From NCBI GenBank assembly GCA_037389465.1, contig JAZARR010000188.1, positions 2,569,501-2,633,500 on the forward strand: a stretch of DNA of 64,000 bases. Reading direction: 5' to 3'. Source of the stretch: Baylisascaris procyonis (taxonomy: Eukaryota; Nematoda; Chromadorea; Rhabditida; Ascarididae). The notes under the pieces were generated by a model. That model saw only the letters and a list, made by a program, of their open reading frames with translations, had not been told where the DNA came from and did no database searches. This document shows, piece by piece, positions 59,456 through 64,000 of the stretch (position 1 is its first letter; every line of letters begins with the position of its first letter). The position numbers and the translations under genes were made by a program.

Positions 59456-62400
59456 TTACTTCCGACGTTTTGTGTTTCGTTCCTCACTGCTGTGCCTGCT
59501 ACATCGATATCTTTTCTTCTCCCTCAAGTCTGCACTTGAGCTCGACCTCGCATGAGTCTTTCCGTTAGCACTCCCTCTCGGGGAATCTTTTCTCCGAGGT
59601 GGGGTTCGTTCTGCATGATATTTTCTTCTGACAATCTTTCGTTCATGGGAACTTCCTGTGCGCGATGATCTTCTACTGCTACTCCGCCTGAAATTCAAAT
59701 TCAAATAAAAGGTCACCGCTTAGGATGGAAAATGATTGCTTATTTAATCAGAAGTATACTTATATTACTACCAAGCTAACAGTATACCTACATTACTACC
59801 AAACTAATAAACTATACTACCAATTACAAGTATTTAAGGTGATGTGGTTAAGTATAACAGCCCAAGTAGAGCCTAAAGAAAGAACTCAACGGATATCTCA
59901 TTCAACATGAGTAATCCTGACAATTTCTATAATTCCTGGAGTCCTGAAATGATCTCAGAAGAAAACATAACAGGAAATTCCCTTCTAAAATCTGAAAAAA
60001 AAAAAAACAACTGTACTGAAACCACAGACTAAAACTTCCGGCTTATCTTGCTTCTCTAAATTATTTTACAAAATTTCTTTGATGAAACGATTCTTTGAAC
60101 AAGTGAAGGAAACAACCTATGCGAATGTGCATTATGCACCGATGAACGATGACGTGCTGGTGAACTGCGATGCATACGATCATGTTCACGCTCACGTTCC
60201 TTCCGAGAATGTGAGTGATGCCTCGATGGCAAAGGGCAATGTAATGGTAGATCCATCAATGGCATCGGTCGGCAGAGCTGTTGCCGAAGCTTAAACAACC
60301 CCTTTCGTCATGTTAGAAAGCAATTAAATCGAATAAAAATGAAAAGCAATAATAAAAAATAAAATGGAATGTAATTAGGTCTATAGATATACTCTAGAAC
60401 GGAAGCTATTTTCCTCGGGAAAAAAGAATTCCAAAATTCCCAAGGGAAGCGAAAATATTCCCGCAAGGGTATTGATGGTCAAAATGTCATGCCCAAAATA
60501 AACCCCATTTTATTTGAAAGTATCATTTATGCCCCGAAGATGCAAAAGATTAAAAATATGCTAATGACATAAAGTTCATGCTATTTCTCCTCATAGAAAA
60601 ATCCAACTGCATATAAAAATTTATGGCTCGCCTCGCCATCCTCATCCACCTGCAGTATTAACAAGACTGTGGTAAGATGGATATTGAAAAGAAAAATGCA
60701 ATCATCGATGTAGATCTATCTTGCCTTAGAACATTTCCATCCCCATATGAATTCTCCGAAATTAAAAATGAGACAATCCGACTTAATGCAACGGGTAATA
60801 ATGTCTCTTACTTGAAACAAGGAGATGAAGAGCCAAAGTTCTAATACTGCGACCACCCTGAAGACGGAAAAGATGGGGAGTGGGCTGGGAAGGTAGGATA
60901 AATTCCGCCTGGTGATCTAAGCTATAAAGTTTAAGCGTTATTATACGAATAATAAGGCTGAAATATTCACCAATCACCTTAGTAGAAAAAAGGTATTTGC
61001 CAACAAGAAACGAAAATGTAACGCAAAACGTACCGTATCCTCGAAGGTCATTTTATTTCGAGGATGCCCTTTATAAATGAATGTTGAAGAATAAATAAAG
61101 CTGAGTGCATCACTCTCCCATCTCTCCTTCGCAGTCAAATTCCTTTAAAAAAAAAAAAGAAAATCATTACAGCACAACATCCGGAATATGGCCGCTGTGA
61201 CGCGGAGATAAGATGAGGTTTTCATTCAGATGAATCAATGAAGGGGCGAAACGCCTTCTCTCTGAGTTAATCCCTTTTCCAAGGCGCATTGCAAATTTCT
61301 ACCTCCCGTATTGGTTTTAGATACACCTTCAAGTATGCTTAAAACATCGAAATAAGGATATTTGGAGCCTATAAAGCAATTAAAGAAATGTTCAGCAGGG
61401 TAAATCACTAAGTTTTTATGACCTATTCGTGTTTTCATTCACGCGTCGAAATATTGTAGCCCAGTTTACAATGAGAACTAAATCTATTATATCTATTATA
61501 CAATTATACAACCACAGTAACCTGAGATCACCGGCAGCAAGTGGTACCTGTACACAACTAATCTGTCTCCGTGAACTGGAACCATTCCACTCGAATAGCT
61601 TCATCATTTTAATTTACTTTACTTTATTAAAATAACTTAGATTAAACTGGAATAAACCACTGGGACTGTTCTATCCCACGAAACTGAAACTGAAAATGAG
61701 GTTGCTGATAATGAATCACCTTCTAGCTCGCTCAAATTGACTGTAACTGATCGGTTTATCCAGAAGCGATGGTAACGCAGATTTTCCTCTCCTCTTCGAT
61801 GAACACCTTTTACGGCCTTTCTTCCTGCTCTTTTTAGCTCTCAATGTACTCAGGTCGATACCATCGTCTATTGGGAACAAACTACATAATCGTTGCCCAG
61901 TTGTACGTTGAATTTTTGATCCATCAACACCCGCATACACCGCTTTTCCTATAAAATCAGATATCTGCGTCATTGTTTAATCGAAAAAATCCGTTGTAAT
62001 AAATATTAACTGAAAATACTTCATCGGCATTTCGTATACAAATAGGATATATTCGATTCCACAGTATATGCCGCAATTCACCATTTATATACCCAAACGC
62101 TGCAGCATTTACACCTCTTCAGTATGGACATGCGCTTGAGAAACAGGGAAGAGAGTGCATACAATGGGACAATATCTAAAAAGGAATGTAAAATTTAGAA
62201 GGAAATATCAGCGATAGCAGAATTCATGCTCAGAAAGATCCGTTCACGCGAACATTTTTCCGTTTTTTGACGAGCACTTGATGAGTGAAATTGCTGGCAT
62301 CGAATCATAAATCATTTGCACATAAAAAGTGGTCCATATTCGGGTCGCAAAGTGTGGTCGCAGTTTGTCAATTCTCCTGTAGCATCGAAATTCTCTTGCT

Positions 62401-63606
62401 GGTCATAAGGAATGTCGGAATTCTGGCGATAAAAAAACCAAACCACTTGCACCAATGTATAAGAATAATTAATTAATACCTCTCCAAAGTAATAACACCT
62501 TTCTTCCGACGGAAACTTGTGGATCCAATCGAAAGGGAGATAATTAAGAGTTTCGTCGATTTTCAAACAGGTCAACAGACATCACCTTACCCATATTTTA
62601 TGGTAACATCTGCCGGAAACGATGAAACTTTGCCAAACGATAAAGGTTGGCGTGTACACCAAAAAACAAGAAAAATTGAAAAAAAGATTCATAAAAAGGT
62701 TATTTCATATACAATAAGAAATATAAGAAAACTAAACAAACGTTCATAAATAAGTCGAGGCAAATACAGTACTCTCATGAAATACAACCATATAAATTCA
62801 TTAAAAACAAACCGTGATTTAATGAGTTCCGGAGATGCTTTGTAGCCGCAATTGGCAATGAACATCGAGAAATCCACTGCAATTTGATATTGCCACCACC
62901 ACTAAATTCCTTCCAACGTAACGCTGGCTGTCCTCTATAAAGCGCTTTCGAACACATTTTTGCAAACCCTAAAATACCATCTGATGAACAACTATTCAAT
63001 TTCTACTTCACAAAACTTAAATGAGATCGCAGAAAAAAGCCACTCGAACACATGATCTCAATTGGCGTTCTATCTCCTCGGCTAATATTACAAATCAACA
63101 ATTGCCCCACTTATTTACTTTCTAATCATGCCATTTTTCCACTGTTAACTTCAGGGTTTCTACACAAATACTACACAAATGATAGACGTCATACGCATCA
63201 TACGCAGCGTTTTTTAAGTTCAAAAGCACCGTTACAGAGAAGCTCGCCATATCCTTTCTTCTTTCCCCACTGTAAACGACAGGTTATCTCCGTTCTCTGA
63301 GGAAATAGACAGGGGGAAAGTACATGGTAATCAATGGTTTATTTCTAACTCCCCCCCTCCCCATCCCTTCTCTTAATCCCGGAGAAAACAAGAGATAAAA
63401 TGCAGTACCAGCAAAGTGGTCGGCTCCATTCTCAAGAAAGATGAGTATAACAGCCGGTGCTTTCATGAATGAGTCTCCAAGAGATTCCTCAACATGTCGA
63501 CTCGTCGTCCAGAACGATCTCTCTTTCGCCAAACGGATATTTTCATGACATGAACGTGTTAAAAAGAAATGTGCCCGTTGCATAAAACATTCGAGCTCAA
63601 TCGACT
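59456..63606 (-). CDS. YTHDC1-like nuclear m6A reader (N-terminus beyond window)
   Basis: Six exons on the minus strand: 63606-63409, 62968-62813, 61948-61720, 61142-61034, 60289-60117, 59687-59456; phases agree throughout and give 364 residues plus a split first codon. The first three exons form most of a YTH domain: FFLTRSCHENIRLAKERSFW, then PAVILIFLENGADHFAGFAKM, LRWKEF, LQWISRCSLPI and a GQRLCSLFPIDDGIDL end. Two cage tryptophans (in SFW and LRW) that hold N6-methyladenosine in YTHDC1 are kept. The loop after the second is about six residues shorter than in vertebrate YTHDC1. After the domain come KKSRKKGRKR, then Arg/Ser/Glu-rich exons (RKEREREHDR, RRSSSRRSSR) ending TKRRK, as in nuclear YTHDC1, which links m6A to splicing and export. 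The 63606 exon enters in phase 1, so at least one upstream exon lies to the right. Extra small exons between 61034 and 60289 are possible. Confidence 0.92.
60863..60922 (-). other. Possible additional proline-rich exon of the YTH gene
   Basis: On the minus strand an acceptor (ACTTTATAG) is followed by an open stretch reading SPGGIYPTFPAHSPSFPSSG, like the proline-rich region after the YTH domain in other YTHDC1 proteins. The only donor (GG|GTGGTC) is weak and would leave in phase 2, which does not fit the next exon. It is therefore left out of the gene model. Confidence 0.25.
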
Positions 63607-64000
63607 CTGAAATCACCTAATCGACATTCAATACAAACTTATTCACATTTTGGTTAACAATCGAAATAGAAAATAAACCGATAATCACATCATTTAATGA
63701 AAAACGATGTGTGTTTCTGCATGATTTCATTGCCCATAACAAAGCCACGACGAACCAACCGCTTATAAAAATTGAAAATAAGGTAAAATGCTTAAAACAG
63801 ACCTCATTTATGAAGCGATACATAAAATGCGATCATCAGAGTCTAGATTAAACGAAAACTAAACCCCCCAATCATGCATGAAAAATTTCTTAGCTTTTAA
63901 CGAGTTTCCATTTCCTAAATCCCTATTTTCCAAGATCATAACTTGACCATAATTGTTCATTAAAAATTTTGCATAAGAATTGCTTAAAATCCGATAAGAT
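63607..64000 (-). other. Intron or upstream part of the YTH gene
   Basis: The YTH exon at 63606 has a clear acceptor (GTGATTTCAG), so this stretch should be intron of the same gene. No upstream exon ending in phase 1 was identified before the window edge. Confidence 0.6.

Overview
This is AT-rich eukaryotic DNA, roughly 30% G+C, with many A and T homopolymers, introns ending mostly in TTTCAG, and short leaders behind splice acceptors that lack an upstream donor. That pattern fits trans-spliced nematode genes. The gene families agree: a DMSR-type (dromyosuppressin-like) neuropeptide receptor, a nematode-style BTB protein and a GILT-family protein. A YTHDC1-like m6A reader and a candidate U12-type intron argue against Caenorhabditis and for another nematode lineage, for example a spirurid/filarial or an early-branching clade. 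I cannot name the species.

Layout: positions 1-22,850 hold no gene I can support, only low-complexity DNA, short tandem repeats and one small G+C-richer island with two long open frames near 16.6 kb. An eight-exon DMSR-like GPCR follows (22,858-29,538, +), then a six-exon BTB protein with a C-terminal cysteine cluster (34,453-37,915, +). From 43.7 kb there is the 5' part of a type II membrane protein whose 3' end I could not follow. A five-exon GILT gene lies at 49,074-52,882 (+). Converging on it from the right is a minus-strand YTHDC1-like gene (59,456-63,606) whose N-terminal exons lie beyond the window.

Gene models were built by joining exons whose splice phases agree and whose joined translation continues a recognised family. 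All junctions are GT-AG except two: the last GILT intron (AT-AG with U12-like motifs) and a suggested GC donor in the membrane-protein gene. Four plus-strand genes have a splice acceptor 7-33 bases before the start codon, as expected for spliced-leader addition. No operon is evident, because intergenic distances are kilobases.

The most unusual items are the candidate U12 intron in the GILT gene, two adjacent near-perfect hairpins at 48.15-48.28 kb that could be small-RNA precursors, and the YTH reader. Most other open frames in the window are chance frames in AT-rich or simple-sequence DNA.
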